Assembly: GCA_017599285.1 (NCBI GenBank)
Contig: JAGFXX010000001.1
Span: forward strand, 558,001 to 622,000
Length of the DNA stretch: 64,000 nt
Reading direction: 5' to 3'
DNA from: Cereibacter azotoformans
Lineage (GTDB): Bacteria; Pseudomonadota; Alphaproteobacteria; Rhodobacterales; Rhodobacteraceae
Shown piece by piece: positions 43,318 through 52,803 of the stretch. Position numbers and translations under genes: made by a program. Below the pieces are notes generated by a model. It had not been told where the DNA came from, made no database searches, and saw nothing but the letters and a program-made list of their open reading frames with translations. How positions within the stretch are numbered: position 1 is the first letter of the stretch; each line of letters begins with the position of its first letter.

Positions 43318-44763
43318 ATGACCTTCCGCTTCGACAACAGCTATGCCCGCGAGCTTGAGGGCTTCTATGTGGACTGGCAGGCGGCGCCGGTGCCGGCGCC
43401 CAGGCTCTTGCGTCTGAACCGGGATCTGGCCGGGGACCTCGGGCTGGATGCGGACCGGCTCGAGGCCGAGGGGGCCGCGATCTTCTCGGGCAAGAGGCTG
43501 CCCGAGGGGGCGCATCCGCTGGCGCAGGCCTACGCCGGTCATCAGTTCGGCGGTTTCTCTCCGCAGCTGGGCGACGGGCGGGCGCTGCTCATCGGCGAGG
43601 TGACGGATCGCTCGGGCCGTCGTCGCGACCTGCAGCTCAAGGGCTCGGGGCGGACGCCCTTTTCCCGAGGTGCGGATGGAAAGGCCACGCTCGGGCCGGT
43701 GCTGCGGGAATATCTCGTGGGCGAGGCGATGCACGGCCTCGGGATCCCGACGACGCGGGCGCTGGCCGCGGTGGCGACCGGCGAGCCGGTCCTGCGGCAG
43801 GCGGGTGAGTTGCCGGGGGCGATCCTGACGCGCGTGGCCGCGAGCCACATCCGGGTGGGCACCTTTCAGTTCTTCGCCGCGCGGAGCGACATGGAGCGGG
43901 TGCGGCGGCTGGCCGACTATGCCATCGCGCGTCACTATCCGGCGCTCGCCGAGGCGCCAGAGCCCTACCTCGCCTTCTACGAGGCCGTGGCGGACGCGCA
44001 GGCCGATCTCGTGGCGCGCTGGATGCTGGTCGGGTTCATCCATGGCGTGATGAACACGGACAACATGGCGATCTCGGGCGAGACGATCGACTACGGGCCC
44101 TGCGCCTTCATGGAGGGGTTCGAGCCGGGCACGGTCTTCTCCTCGATCGACCTGCAGGGGCGCTATGCCTATGGCAACCAGCCCTTCATCCTGGCCTGGA
44201 ACCTGGCGCGGCTGGGCGAGGCGCTGCTGCCGCTGTTCGATGCCGATGCGGGCCGGGCGGCCGAGAAGGCCAACGCCGTGCTGGGCACGGTCGGGGCCCG
44301 CTATCAGGCTCGCTGGCTGGAGGGGATGCGCGCCAAGCTGGGCCTTGCCGGGGCCGAAGAGGGCGACCTTTCGTTGGCCGAAGATCTGCTGGCCGCCATG
44401 CAGCGCGCGCGCGCCGACTGGACGCTGACCTTCCGCCGTCTCGCCGATGCGGTGACGGAGGACGAGGCGCTGCGGCCCGTTTTTCAGGAGGCGGATACGC
44501 TCCAGAACTGGCTCTCCCGCTGGCGCCGGCGGCTTGCGCCCGAGGCGGCCCGGCGCATCAGGGCCGTGAACCCGATCTATATCGCGCGGAACCACCGGGT
44601 CGAGGAAGCGCTGGCCGCGGCCCATGCGGGGGATCTCGGGCCCTTCGACCGGCTGATCGGGGCGCTCTCGGATCCGTTCACGGAACGGGCGGGTCTCGAG
44701 GATCTGGCGCAGCCCGCTCCCGCGGGGTTCAATGAGGGCTACCGCACCTTCTGCGGGACGTGA
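43318..44763 (+). CDS. selO: Protein adenylyltransferase SelO
   Basis: A 481-residue pseudokinase-fold enzyme (SelO/YdiU) that AMPylates proteins on Ser, Thr or Tyr, linked to redox stress. Conserved blocks are [38 protein letters not shown] (nucleotide loop), [36 protein letters not shown] (catalytic loop) and the C-terminal [15 protein letters not shown]. It ends TFCGT, so the bacterial Cys replaces selenocysteine. ATG 43318 is preferred; GTG 43306 is possible. Confidence 0.95.
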   Translation: MTFRFDNSYARELEGFYVDWQAAPVPAPRLLRLNRDLAGDLGLDADRLEAEGAAIFSGKRLPEGAHPLAQAYAGHQFGGFSPQLGDGRALLIGEVTDRSGRRRDLQLKGSGRTPFSRGADGKATLGPVLREYLVGEAMHGLGIPTTRALAAVATGEPVLRQAGELPGAILTRVAASHIRVGTFQFFAARSDMERVRRLADYAIARHYPALAEAPEPYLAFYEAVADAQADLVARWMLVGFIHGVMNTDNMAISGETIDYGPCAFMEGFEPGTVFSSIDLQGRYAYGNQPFILAWNLARLGEALLPLFDADAGRAAEKANAVLGTVGARYQARWLEGMRAKLGLAGAEEGDLSLAEDLLAAMQRARADWTLTFRRLADAVTEDEALRPVFQEADTLQNWLSRWRRRLAPEAARRIRAVNPIYIARNHRVEEALAAAHAGDLGPFDRLIGALSDPFTERAGLEDLAQPAPAGFNEGYRTFCGT

Positions 44764-44809
44764 GCGCGCCGGTGGCGTAAGCTCGGGGCCTGCGGAGAGG
44801 GAGAGGGCG

Positions 44810-46000
44810 ATGACAGGACGGGAGAAATTCCTCGCGGGCGTGCGCACCGCTCTTGCCGAGATCGACGCCGAGGGGCTCACGAAGCGCGAGCGGGCGATCC
44901 TGTCGCCGCAGGGGGCGCATGTGACGGTCGCGGGGCGCGAGTTGCTGAACCTCTGCGCCAACAACTACCTCGGGCTGGCCAACCATCCCGCCCTGATCGA
45001 CGCGGCCCGGCGGGGGATGGACGAGCACGGCTTCGGCATGGCCTCGGTGCGCTTCATCTGCGGCACGCAGGACATCCACCGCGAACTTGAGGGGCGGATC
45101 GCCCGCTATCTCGGTATGGAGGATGCGATCCTCTTTGCGGCCTGCTTCGATGCGAACGGCGGTCTGTTCGAGCCGCTGCTGGGGCCCGAGGATGCGGTGG
45201 TCTCGGACGCACTCAACCATGCGAGCATCATCGACGGCATCCGCCTCTGCAAGGCGCGCCGCTATCGCTATGCCAATTCCGACATGGAGGATCTGCGCGC
45301 GCAGCTTGCGCAGGCGCGGGCGGACGGTGCGCGCACCATCCTGATCGCCACGGACGGCGTCTTCTCGATGGACGGCTACCTTGCGCGGCTGCCCGAGATC
45401 GTGGCGCTGGCCGATGCGTTCGGCGCGCTGGTCATGGTGGACGACTGCCACGCGACGGGCTTCATGGGGCCGAAGGGGCAGGGGACGCCCGCCCATCATG
45501 GGGTGAGGGTGGACATTCTCACCGGGACGCTCGGCAAGGCGCTCGGCGGGGCGCTGGGGGGCTATGTGGCGGGCCCGCAGCCCGTGATCGACCTTCTGCG
45601 GCAACGGGCGCGGCCCTATCTCTTCTCCAACGCCCTGCCGCCGGCGATCGTGACGGCGGGCCTTGCCGCGCTCGATCTGGTCGAGGCGGCCGACGATCTG
45701 CGCGCGCGGCTCTTCGAGAATACGGCCTTCTGGCGGGCGGGGCTGGCCGAGGCGGGCTTCCGCCTTCTGCCCGGCGACCATCCGATCGTGCCCGTGATGC
45801 TCAGCGAGGCGCGGCTCGCGCAGGAGATGGCCGCCGCGCTCTACGAGCGGGGGGTCTATGTGTCGGGCTTCTTCTTCCCGGTGGTGCCGCGCGGGCAGGC
45901 GCGGATCCGCACCCAGATGAATGCGGCCCTGACGCGCGAGGATCTGGAGTTCGCCCTGGGCGCGTTCCGCGAGGCAGGCAAGGCGGTGGGAGCGATCTGA
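44810..46000 (+). CDS. kbl: Glycine C-acetyltransferase (2-amino-3-ketobutyrate CoA ligase)
   Basis: A 396-residue PLP enzyme of the alpha-oxoamine synthase family that converts 2-amino-3-oxobutanoate plus CoA into glycine and acetyl-CoA. Typical blocks are [44 protein letters not shown], and the PLP lysine in [17 protein letters not shown] 44810 follows GAGAGGG. Its stop overlaps the tdh start (TGATG), making the threonine degradation operon kbl-tdh. Confidence 0.97.
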   Translation: MTGREKFLAGVRTALAEIDAEGLTKRERAILSPQGAHVTVAGRELLNLCANNYLGLANHPALIDAARRGMDEHGFGMASVRFICGTQDIHRELEGRIARYLGMEDAILFAACFDANGGLFEPLLGPEDAVVSDALNHASIIDGIRLCKARRYRYANSDMEDLRAQLAQARADGARTILIATDGVFSMDGYLARLPEIVALADAFGALVMVDDCHATGFMGPKGQGTPAHHGVRVDILTGTLGKALGGALGGYVAGPQPVIDLLRQRARPYLFSNALPPAIVTAGLAALDLVEAADDLRARLFENTAFWRAGLAEAGFRLLPGDHPIVPVMLSEARLAQEMAAALYERGVYVSGFFFPVVPRGQARIRTQMNAALTREDLEFALGAFREAGKAVGAI

Positions 46001-47025
46001 TGCGCGCGCTGGTCAAGGCGAAGGCAGAGCCCGGTCTCTGGATGGAGGAGCGTCCGGTGCCCGGGATCGGCCCCGACGAGGTGCTGATCCGGGTGAAGAA
46101 GACCGGGATCTGCGGCACCGATGTGCATATCTGGAACTGGGACGAATGGGCGGCCCGGACGGTGCCGGTGCCGCTGGTGACCGGGCACGAGTTCGCCGGC
46201 GAGATCGTCGAGGTGGGCCGCGATGTCGAGGATCTGACGGTCGGCCAGAGATGCTCGGGCGAGGGGCACCTCATCGGGCATCATTCGCGGCAGGTGCGCG
46301 CGGGGCGCTTCCACCTCGATCCCGAGACACGGGGCATCGGGGTCAATGTTGCCGGCGCCTTTGCCGATTACCTCCGGCTGCCGGCCTTCAACGTGGTGCC
46401 GCTGCCCGACTCGATCGACGACGAGGTGGGGGCGATCCTCGACCCGCTCGGCAATGCGGTTCACACGGCGCTCAGTTTCGATCTGGTGGGCGAGGATGTG
46501 CTGATCACCGGGGCAGGCCCGATCGGCATCATGGCGGCGGCCGTCGCCCGGCATGTCGGCGCGCGGCATGTGGTCATCACCGACGTCAATCCCGACAGGC
46601 TGCGGCTCGCAAGCGAGGTTGCCGATGTCGTGCCGGTCAATGTCGCCTCCGAGGATCTGCGCGAGGTCATGGGGCGGCTCAGGATCGTGCAGGGCTTCGA
46701 CGTCGGCATGGAGATGTCGGGCGCGCCTGCGGGCTTTGACCAGATGGTCGAAGCGATGGTGATGGGCGGCCGGATCGCGATGCTGGGCATACCGCCCGGC
46801 CGCAGCCCCGTGGACTGGAGCCGCATCGTCTTCAAGGCCCTGACGATCAAGGGCGTCTATGGCCGCGAGATCTTCGAGACCTGGTACAAGATGATCGCGA
46901 TGCTCGAGAACGGCCTCGACATCCGCCGGGTGATTACCCACCGCTTCCCCGTGACGGACTTTGCCGAGGGCTTTGCCGTCATGCGCGGCGGAACCTCGGG
47001 CAAGGTGGTCCTGGACTGGGGCTGA
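46000..47025 (+). CDS. tdh: L-threonine 3-dehydrogenase
   Basis: A 341-residue zinc-dependent, NAD-linked medium-chain dehydrogenase that oxidises threonine to 2-amino-3-oxobutanoate for Kbl. The catalytic zinc Cys is in [18 protein letters not shown], followed by [10 protein letters not shown]. The structural-zinc loop is altered: [21 protein letters not shown] has one Cys rather than four, which is as in the E. coli-type enzyme only in part. The NAD motif is GAGPIG. Translation is coupled to kbl. Confidence 0.95.
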   Translation: MRALVKAKAEPGLWMEERPVPGIGPDEVLIRVKKTGICGTDVHIWNWDEWAARTVPVPLVTGHEFAGEIVEVGRDVEDLTVGQRCSGEGHLIGHHSRQVRAGRFHLDPETRGIGVNVAGAFADYLRLPAFNVVPLPDSIDDEVGAILDPLGNAVHTALSFDLVGEDVLITGAGPIGIMAAAVARHVGARHVVITDVNPDRLRLASEVADVVPVNVASEDLREVMGRLRIVQGFDVGMEMSGAPAGFDQMVEAMVMGGRIAMLGIPPGRSPVDWSRIVFKALTIKGVYGREIFETWYKMIAMLENGLDIRRVITHRFPVTDFAEGFAVMRGGTSGKVVLDWG

Positions 47026-47045
47026 CCTGTCCCCGGCGAACGGAT

Positions 47046-47068
47046 GCGGCGGCCCTCGGGGCCGCCGC
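47046..47068 (+). terminator. Hairpin after tdh
   Basis: A perfect 10-bp stem GCGGCGGCCC/GGGCCGCCGC closes a three-base loop 20 bp after the tdh stop, followed by TTCGG. It is a likely transcription stop for kbl-tdh, also before the convergent small gene. Confidence 0.6.
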
Positions 47069-47107
47069 TTCGGCACTCCGCCGCACTTCCGGGGTGACGC
47101 CCCTCGA

Positions 47108-47194
47108 TCAGAAGATCAGCGCGAGAATTCCGATGATCACGAGCAGGCCGACGATGAAGATGAAGCCGACGGTGCCGCCGATGAACTTGAGCAT
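47108..47194 (-). CDS. 28-residue single-span membrane peptide
   Basis: The minus strand encodes MLKFIGGTVGFIFIVGLLVI followed by IGILALIF and TGA. Nearly the whole chain is one hydrophobic helix with Lys3 near the N-terminus. AAAGGAG lies seven bases before the ATG, an excellent ribosome site, and a GGAAC-N16-GGTT promoter-like pair sits 27 bp upstream (47221-47245). The peptide looks like the small single-span proteins (MLKxIGG start) seen in other Rhodobacteraceae. Its role is unknown; a membrane or envelope stress function is a guess from its promoter and neighbours. Confidence 0.68.
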   Translation of the reverse strand: MLKFIGGTVGFIFIVGLLVIIGILALIF

Positions 47195-47218
47195 GGGATT
47201 CTCCTTTCCGTTGTCAGG

Positions 47219-48541
47219 TCAACCGGCAACACAAGGCTCTGTTCCCGGGCGGCGCCGGATCGAGGCCAGCACCATGCCGCTGCGGGGCTGGGCGGGAAGG
47301 CGGTTCAGCCGCACGCCAAGATCCTGTGGGGGAATCTCGTAGTCCATCTCGAGGCAGAGCAGGCGGATCGCCTCCTTCAGCAGTTCGACCGTGATCATCT
47401 CGCCGGGGCACCGATGGGTGACGGCAACCTCGCCACCGCCCTGCGGGACGAAGCAATCGTCCTGCCCGGACCAACTCAGCATCCGCTCTGCCCGGAAGCG
47501 GGCGGGATCGGGGAAGTTGCGCGCATCGTGCAGCGTGCCGTAGAGATCCAGAAGCAGCCACTGGTCGGCGGGCAGGTCGTAGCCCTCCCACTGCAGGGGG
47601 CGGGTCGTGACGGCGGCGGTGAAGGGGAAGAAGGGCGAGATCCGACGCACCTCCTCGGCGAAGTCGGCCGCCAGTTCCAGCGTCCCCGAGCGGAAGAGGT
47701 CGCGCCAGTTGGTCTCGCGGTGCAGCGCCAGCGCGGTGAAGGTGATGTAGCGCCCGACCGCCACGATGGGGCGCAGGACATTGAGCAGTTCGACCGCCGC
47801 CACCGTGTCATCGAGCAGCGCGCCGTCGGCTTCCCGGTGGAAGGCGATGGCATGAAGCGCCGTCGCGCTCCCCGGCACCACCTCCCCGGCCCGCACCTGC
47901 TCGATCAGCTTGCGCAGGCGCCGTTCCGTGCCCGACCGCCGCATCTGGGCCAGCCAGTTGCGCGGGCCGATGCTGCCGGCCTTGTCGATCATGTCGAAGA
48001 TCTCTTCGGCCAGCCGCGCCTCGGGCTGGTTCTCGACGCCGGCCCAGCGACAGGCGGCGCGGGTCAGCACGCGCGCGGCCTCCTGCTGCAGGACGATGCT
48101 GTCGGCTTCTTCCCACTCGTCCAGCGCGGCGCGCCAGGCAGCGCGAAACTCTGCGACCAGCGCCTCCACGCGCGCGGGATCCATGCAGATGCCGAGGAAC
48201 AGGGCCTTGCGGTGACGGTGCGCCGGCCCTTCGAGCTGCTGCACCGAGCCCTTGTCCTGCAACAGATGCAGCACGCTCGAGGGCATCGCGCCCACGCGCG
48301 TCAGGCCCTCGGCGCCATAAAGCAGCCGGGCCGCGGTGCCGCCGCGCAGGCAGATCACCTCGCGCAGGCGGATGCGGGTCGAGACGATGTCGCTGTCGAG
48401 CTGGTCGCAGAGGTTCGACACGAACCTGTAGCCTTCCGACAGCAGCCCCATCGACGCATCGAGCCGGGGATCGCGCGGGATCTCGCGGCCGCAGGTTGTA
48501 TCGGAAGGGCCCGCTTCATGGCGGGCGTCGCTGTTCGACAT
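47219..48541 (-). CDS. Cytochrome P450, CYP152 (fatty-acid peroxygenase) type
   Basis: A 440-residue P450. The haem-thiolate motif is FVPQGGGEVAVTHRCPGE with Cys378, and the I-helix reads VLRPIVAVGRYITFTALAL, where the Arg-Pro pair replaces the usual acid-alcohol pair. Both features mark CYP152 enzymes, which use hydrogen peroxide to hydroxylate or decarboxylate fatty acids without a reductase. ATG 48541 follows GAGGGGAC; the 14 codons upstream in the same frame are probably not translated. A perfect GGAAC-N16-CGTT pair lies 28 bp upstream. A catalase gene is two genes away, so peroxide metabolism links them. Confidence 0.92.
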   Translation of the reverse strand: MSNSDARHEAGPSDTTCGREIPRDPRLDASMGLLSEGYRFVSNLCDQLDSDIVSTRIRLREVICLRGGTAARLLYGAEGLTRVGAMPSSVLHLLQDKGSVQQLEGPAHRHRKALFLGICMDPARVEALVAEFRAAWRAALDEWEEADSIVLQQEAARVLTRAACRWAGVENQPEARLAEEIFDMIDKAGSIGPRNWLAQMRRSGTERRLRKLIEQVRAGEVVPGSATALHAIAFHREADGALLDDTVAAVELLNVLRPIVAVGRYITFTALALHRETNWRDLFRSGTLELAADFAEEVRRISPFFPFTAAVTTRPLQWEGYDLPADQWLLLDLYGTLHDARNFPDPARFRAERMLSWSGQDDCFVPQGGGEVAVTHRCPGEMITVELLKEAIRLLCLEMDYEIPPQDLGVRLNRLPAQPRSGMVLASIRRRPGTEPCVAG

Positions 48542-48569
48542 GTTGGTCCCCTCGTTCGACAAGGCGGTC

Positions 48570-48594
48570 AACGTGGGCCACAACCGGAGGTTCC
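48570..48594 (-). promoter_or_regulatory. EcfG-type promoter upstream of the P450 gene
   Basis: On the minus strand GGAAC (48594-48590) and CGTT (48573-48570) are exactly 16 bases apart, with the -10 element 28 bp before the P450 ATG. This is a perfect match to the alphaproteobacterial general-stress sigma consensus. Confidence 0.72.
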
Positions 48595-48652
48595 TGCCGA
48601 GTGGGGTTTTCGCACGGTCATCCGGCCCCGGCCTCGGATGGGGATGGTCGCA

Positions 48653-48677
48653 AAGGGCGCCCGGCAGGGGCGCCCTT
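48653..48677 (-). terminator. Hairpin between the small membrane gene and the P450 gene
   Basis: A 9-bp stem AAGGGCGCC/GGCGCCCTT with a seven-base loop, ending TTTG on the minus strand, lies eight bases past the stop of the upstream gene. It suggests that the P450 gene is transcribed mainly from its own promoter. Confidence 0.6.
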
Positions 48678-48685
48678 CGGCCGGC

Positions 48686-48940
48686 CTAGTAGTTCGAGGG
48701 TGGATCGCTGGCCGGGAAGGACTCATCCAGTTGCTCGTCCACCTCGTCCCAGTCGTCCGGCGGGTCACGCATCGCGTCCGGGCCTGCGGGCCTGACATCC
48801 GGGTAGCCCGACGGCTGACGGCTGTTCATCAGATGCCGCACCGCCAGAGCACCGAACGCGCCGAGAATCACGGCGGAGGCGAGCATGAGCGTCGAATGCC
48901 GCCCCTCTCCCGCGCGCGTATCGTTCCTCGCATAAGCCAT
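48686..48940 (-). CDS. Small membrane protein with ESFPASDPPS motif
   Basis: An 84-residue protein with one membrane segment (STLMLASAVILGAFGALAVRHL) and a C-terminal acidic tail ending VDEQLDESFPASDPPSNY. The ESFPASDPP tail is shared by many small bacterial stress proteins of unknown function. ATG 48940 follows AGGAAGAGG. A perfect GGAAC-N16-CGTT pair lies 43 bp upstream, inside the end of the catalase gene. Confidence 0.82.
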   Translation of the reverse strand: MAYARNDTRAGEGRHSTLMLASAVILGAFGALAVRHLMNSRQPSGYPDVRPAGPDAMRDPPDDWDEVDEQLDESFPASDPPSNY

Positions 48941-48972
48941 GGTCGATCCTCTTCCTTTGCGCCCCGTGGGGC

Positions 48973-51105
48973 CTAGAGCGAAAACGTCCGCACGAGGGGA
49001 GGGTTCCCGCCCAGCGTCTGCTCGCGCGGCCAGTGGCGCAGGCTTCGGCAGGCGGCGACGAAGCTGTCGATGTCGGACGTGCCCGCGAGGGCCCGCCAAC
49101 CCTCGTCCATCTTGTCCCGCAGGGCGCAGGCGTCGATCAGCGCCTCGGCTCCGTGGTGGGCGATGAACTTGCAATGGGCATGGGCATCCGTGAGGAAGTC
49201 CTGCGCGGCCGGATTGGCGGCGATTGCCACCGCCTCGGCGCCCGGCAGCACCGCCACCGCATCAAAGAGCACCGAAGGCCCGCCGCCGAGCTTCTCGTCG
49301 GCCGGGTGCAGCGCGCCCGCGCTGTCCGTCACCCCACCGATGCGGGGGGCCACCAGCTTGACCATGGCGCCCTCGGCCGCAAGGATCGAGCGCAGTTCCG
49401 AGAGCAGGCCGGCCTCGACACCGTCTCCGACAAGGACGCCGACGGTCCGGCCGGCAAAGGAGGGCGGCGGGTTCTTCAGGATGCTCAGCGCGTCCGACGG
49501 AGGCAGGTCGGTGCGCGTGGGCCGGGCCGCCGGGGCCGGATCGGGCATCGCAGCCAGGCCCAGCCCCTTCGCGACCGCCTCGGCCAGCCCCTCGTCGATG
49601 TTGAGCAGATGGGCCACGATCCGCGCGCGGATCTCGATCTCCTGGCATTTCGACAGTTCGAACACCAGCGCATCGCGAATGTGGCCCTGCTCGACCGGCG
49701 TCTGGCTCAGGAAGAACTGCCGCGCCTGGCTGTAGTGGTCGGCAAAGCTCTCGGGCCGGAGGCGGCGCTTCTCGCCTTCCTCGCGCACGGCGTAGCTCAC
49801 ATAGCCCTCGAGCGGATGGGCGCGCGGCCCCTTGCCCCAGCCGTTGGGCTCGTAATTCACCCGGCCCTTGGGGTTGGCGGTCTGCATGTGGCCGTCCTGC
49901 TGGAAATTGTTCACGGGACAGCCGCGCGGCGCGTTGATCGGCAGTTTGGTGAAGTTCGGGCTGCCCAGCCGCTTGAGCTGCGTGTCGAGGTAGCTGAAGT
50001 TCCGGCCCTGCAGCAGCGGATCGTTGGTGAAGTCGATGCCGGGGATCACGTTCTGGGTGCAGAAGGCGACCTGCTCGGTCTCGGCGAAAAAGTTGTCCAC
50101 CACGCGGTCGAGCGTCAGCGTCCCCACGATGGTCAGCGGCACCAGATCCTCGGGGATGATCTTGGTCGGGTCGAGCACGTCGAAGTCGAAACGGTCGGCG
50201 AAGGCTTCGTCGAAGATCTGCAGGCCGAGATCCCATTCGGGGAAGTCGCCGGCCGTGATCGCCTCCCACAGGTCGCGCCGGTGCCGGTCGGGGTCGGCGC
50301 CGTTGACCTTCAGCGCCTCGTCCCACAGCACCGACTGAAGGCCGAGCCGGGGCTTCCAGTGGAACTTGACGAAGCTCGACTTGCCCTCGGCATTGACGAA
50401 GCGGAAGGTATGGACGCCGAACCCTTCCATGAAGCGGAAGCTCTTGGGGATCGCGCGGTCCGACATCTGCCACATCACCATGTGCATCGACTCGGGCGTC
50501 AGCGAGATGAAGTCCCAGAAATTGTCATGCGCCGATTGCGCTTGCGGGAAGCCGCGGTCGGGTTCGGGCTTCACGGCATGGACGAGGTCGGGGAACTTGA
50601 TCGCGTCCTGGATGAAGAAGACGGGAATGTTGTTGCCCACGAGGTCCCAGTTGCCTTCGTCGGTGTAGAACTTGGTGGCGAAGCCGCGCACGTCGCGCGC
50701 CAGATCCATCGAGCCTTTCGACCCCGCCACCGTCGAGAAGCGGACGAAGGTCTCGGTGACCTTGCCTTCCTTCTGGAAGGGCGCGGCGCGGGTGATCTCG
50801 GGGATGGCCTTCGTGCATTCGAAGAGCCCGTGGGCGCCAAAGCCGCGCGCATGGACCACCCGCTCGGGGATCCGCTCATGGTCGAAATGGAATATCTTTT
50901 CGCGTAGGACGAAATCCTCGAGCGCGGTGGGCCCGTTCCGCCCGACCCTGAGCGAGTTCTGGTTGTCGGCGATCGTGACGCCCTGGGCGGTGGTCAGCCG
51001 GTCGTCGCGGTCTCCGGCGTGCTGATGGAACTCACCTCCGGCCCCGTAGTCGGACACGAGGTTCTCGAAACTTCCAGGACGCGAAGCGGGCTTGTCATCG
51101 GCCAT
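48973..51105 (-). CDS. katE: Large-subunit monofunctional haem catalase
   Basis: A 710-residue clade-2 catalase (HPII type), larger than the 480-residue small-subunit form because of a C-terminal flavodoxin/DJ-1-like domain (about 555-705: [29 protein letters not shown]). The catalytic His85 is in [14 protein letters not shown], the Asn in [13 protein letters not shown], and the haem Tyr is in [15 protein letters not shown]. It removes hydrogen peroxide in the cytoplasm. ATG 51105 follows AAGGAGAG. No EcfG-type pair is seen directly upstream. The gene lies 169 bp downstream of a secreted-protein gene on the same strand. Confidence 0.95.
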   Translation of the reverse strand: MADDKPASRPGSFENLVSDYGAGGEFHQHAGDRDDRLTTAQGVTIADNQNSLRVGRNGPTALEDFVLREKIFHFDHERIPERVVHARGFGAHGLFECTKAIPEITRAAPFQKEGKVTETFVRFSTVAGSKGSMDLARDVRGFATKFYTDEGNWDLVGNNIPVFFIQDAIKFPDLVHAVKPEPDRGFPQAQSAHDNFWDFISLTPESMHMVMWQMSDRAIPKSFRFMEGFGVHTFRFVNAEGKSSFVKFHWKPRLGLQSVLWDEALKVNGADPDRHRRDLWEAITAGDFPEWDLGLQIFDEAFADRFDFDVLDPTKIIPEDLVPLTIVGTLTLDRVVDNFFAETEQVAFCTQNVIPGIDFTNDPLLQGRNFSYLDTQLKRLGSPNFTKLPINAPRGCPVNNFQQDGHMQTANPKGRVNYEPNGWGKGPRAHPLEGYVSYAVREEGEKRRLRPESFADHYSQARQFFLSQTPVEQGHIRDALVFELSKCQEIEIRARIVAHLLNIDEGLAEAVAKGLGLAAMPDPAPAARPTRTDLPPSDALSILKNPPPSFAGRTVGVLVGDGVEAGLLSELRSILAAEGAMVKLVAPRIGGVTDSAGALHPADEKLGGGPSVLFDAVAVLPGAEAVAIAANPAAQDFLTDAHAHCKFIAHHGAEALIDACALRDKMDEGWRALAGTSDIDSFVAACRSLRHWPREQTLGGNPPLVRTFSL
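48983..49007 (-). promoter_or_regulatory. EcfG-type promoter inside the 3' end of the catalase gene
   Basis: On the minus strand GGAAC (49007-49003) and CGTT (48986-48983) are 16 bases apart, a perfect consensus match, 43 bp before the small membrane protein ATG. It would let that gene be expressed apart from the catalase. Confidence 0.72.
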
Positions 51106-51274
51106 CTGGCTCTCCTTGACGACGGGATGGATGAGGGCCGGCAGCAGGGGCCGGGCATGGTTCGGCCGGATCATCGCGCGACGATCCGGCCGGGTCGGAT
51201 GCGCTGACGCACAGCGAGGCTGTCCGACAGCGGTGACGTGGCTCGCGCCGGGCGTGTCCGGCCGCGGGCCGCTC

Positions 51275-51784
51275 TTACTGGGACTGGAACGAGGTGACGA
51301 AGGAACAGGCCTGGTTCCAGACGGGCGCATTGCCCGGCGCGGGCGGGGCTTCGGACGAATTGGTCGTGTCGGTCGGCACCGGGGCAGGTGTATCGGTCCC
51401 GCCGATCTGCGACCCCGAGTCCGCCTGTTCCGTGTCAGGCCGGAGCGCACCGCCCAGGCCGCCCGATGAGGCGCCGCCCATCGAGCCCGCATCCATCAGG
51501 AAGGCCTGACAGTCGCGCTTGGCGCGCTCCTTCGCTTCGGGATCGAGGGCCGCCCAGCGTTCCTCCATCTCGTCGGTGGGGCGCAGGGACGTCATCGCTT
51601 CATCAATGAAGAAGACCTCCCGGACGTCGTCCGACCAGGTCTGCTCGCTGATGTCGCGCATGCTGCCAGTGCCGGTCTCGGTCGCGACGGGCCGGGTGGG
51701 GTCCATGCCGTCGGCGCCGCTCTGCGCCAGAACCGGCGTGCTAACGATACCGAAAAGGGCTGCAGCCAAAGCAACTTTCATCAT
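51275..51784 (-). CDS. Secreted protein of unknown function, stress island
   Basis: A 169-residue protein with a signal peptide ([21 protein letters not shown]). The conserved-looking part is [20 protein letters not shown] and [23 protein letters not shown], followed by a Gly/Ser/Thr/Pro-rich linker and a C-terminal [14 protein letters not shown]; the two cysteines could pair. I do not know the family. The start is uncertain among ATG 51781, 51784, 51790 and 51799; GGAGAG favours 51784. A GGAAC-N16-GGTT pair lies at 51847-51871. Confidence 0.72.
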   Translation of the reverse strand: MMKVALAAALFGIVSTPVLAQSGADGMDPTRPVATETGTGSMRDISEQTWSDDVREVFFIDEAMTSLRPTDEMEERWAALDPEAKERAKRDCQAFLMDAGSMGGASSGGLGGALRPDTEQADSGSQIGGTDTPAPVPTDTTNSSEAPPAPGNAPVWNQACSFVTSFQSQ

Positions 51785-51846
51785 CGACATTCTCTCCATT
51801 CGTAATCTTCATGGGGATGCCGCACGGGGTGCGGTCTTGCGGAGAG

Positions 51847-51871
51847 AACCTGTTCGGCCGAGGAATGTTCC
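51847..51871 (-). promoter_or_regulatory. EcfG-like promoter for the secreted-protein gene
   Basis: On the minus strand GGAAC (51871-51867) is followed after 16 bases by GGTT (51850-51847), one mismatch from the CGTT consensus. The -10 is about 62 bp before the proposed start. Confidence 0.5.
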
Positions 51872-51918
51872 GGCAAAGGCTCCACTGCGGCGTGGTCGGG
51901 TGAGGACGGAAGACGGGC

Positions 51919-52473
51919 ATGGAACGGGCTGCGGCGTTCTTCGGCAGGGATGCCACCTCGGTCGCCGTGGATCTGGTCGGCGCGCATCTGACGGTGCGGG
52001 GTGCGGGCGGCCGGATCGTCGAGACCGAAGCCTATGCGCCCGACGATCCCGCCTCGCACAGCTTTCGCGGCCCCACGGCGCGCAACGGGTCGATGTTCGG
52101 CTCGCCGGGCTGCGCCTATGTCTATCTGTCCTACGGCATCCACCTGTGCCTCAATGTCGTGTGTGCGCCGGGCCATGCCGTGCTGATCCGCGCCTTGGAG
52201 CCGACCGAGGGGCTGGCCGAAATGGCGCGGCGCCGGGGAACCGAGGAGGTCCAACGTCTCTGTTCGGGGCCGGGACGGATCGGGCAGGCGCTGGGACTCT
52301 CGCTGGCGGACGACGGGGCGCGGTTCGGCACGGCCGGCTTTCTTCTCCGCCCGGGCGCGCCCCTCGAGGCCGGGGCGATCCTGGTGGGGCCCCGCATCGG
52401 AATCAGCCGCGCAGCCGAGCGGCCGTGGCGGTTCGGCCTGCGGGGGTCGCCCTGCCTGAGCCGGAGGTTCTGA
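51919..52473 (+). CDS. DNA-3-methyladenine glycosylase (AAG/MPG type)
   Basis: A 184-residue base-excision enzyme of the alkyladenine glycosylase family, which removes alkylated and deaminated purines. The catalytic block is [50 protein letters not shown], with the general-base Glu in ETEAY. The C-terminal [13 protein letters not shown] and [16 protein letters not shown] blocks are typical. Cytoplasmic. It diverges from the secreted-protein gene, within the stress island. Confidence 0.95.
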   Translation: MERAAAFFGRDATSVAVDLVGAHLTVRGAGGRIVETEAYAPDDPASHSFRGPTARNGSMFGSPGCAYVYLSYGIHLCLNVVCAPGHAVLIRALEPTEGLAEMARRRGTEEVQRLCSGPGRIGQALGLSLADDGARFGTAGFLLRPGAPLEAGAILVGPRIGISRAAERPWRFGLRGSPCLSRRF

Positions 52474-52545
52474 GCCGGAACATTCTGCCCCGACGCATCT
52501 TGGTGGCAGAAGGGCACGGAATGCCCGAAGGAGAGGAGCAAGCGA

Positions 52546-52707
52546 ATGAGTGACGAGATGCGCCTCGGTCCCAACGATCCGCCGACGCCGGATCCGATGC
52601 CCGAGCCGAACCCCTATCCCGATCCGATGCCGGACCCGGATCCGATCCCGCCGGGCGACCCGGACCTGCCCGATCCGGGCGAGCAGACACCGCCGATCTA
52701 CTCCTGA
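52546..52707 (+). CDS. Proline/aspartate-repeat microprotein (53 residues)
   Basis: A short frame starting MSDEMRLGPNDPPTPDP continues as a run of Pro-Asp, Pro-Met-Pro and Pro-Tyr-Pro units and ends PPIYS. About 40 percent of residues are proline and nearly all the rest of the centre is Asp. It has no hydrophobic segment. GAGAGGAGC precedes ATG 52546. Low-complexity proline-rich microproteins of this kind are known in Rhodobacter but unexplained. A GGAAC at 52477 has no matching -10. A strong terminator follows at 52761. Confidence 0.6.
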   Translation: MSDEMRLGPNDPPTPDPMPEPNPYPDPMPDPDPIPPGDPDLPDPGEQTPPIYS

Positions 52708-52760
52708 GTCGAAGAGGATGCGGCGGCGGTCCGAAGGTCGCCGTGCCCATGACACAGGAA

Positions 52761-52786
52761 AAGGGCGGACCGGCCGGTCCGCCCTT
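52761..52786. terminator. Perfect 26-base palindrome, bidirectional terminator
   Basis: AAGGGCGGACCGG and its exact complement form a 13-bp stem without loop bases, flanked by AA on the left and CGTTCGTTTT on the right. It separates the proline-rich microprotein gene from the convergent DUF3618 gene. Confidence 0.8.
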
Positions 52787-52803
52787 CGTTCGTTTTGGGG
52801 AGT

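Noticed and set aside
42504-43337. A minus-strand frame opposite the membrane protein at 42663
   Set aside because: The composition is Arg/Gln/His-rich and shadow-like, while the plus-strand frame has hydrophobic segments and a good ribosome site.
51106-51274. A stress-type promoter for the catalase
   Set aside because: No GGAAC is found on the minus strand in the gap upstream of the catalase; read-through from the upstream gene is possible instead.
52477-52502. GGAAC upstream of the proline-rich microprotein as another stress promoter
   Set aside because: The bases 16 or 17 positions on are TCTT or CTTG, so the -10 element is missing.
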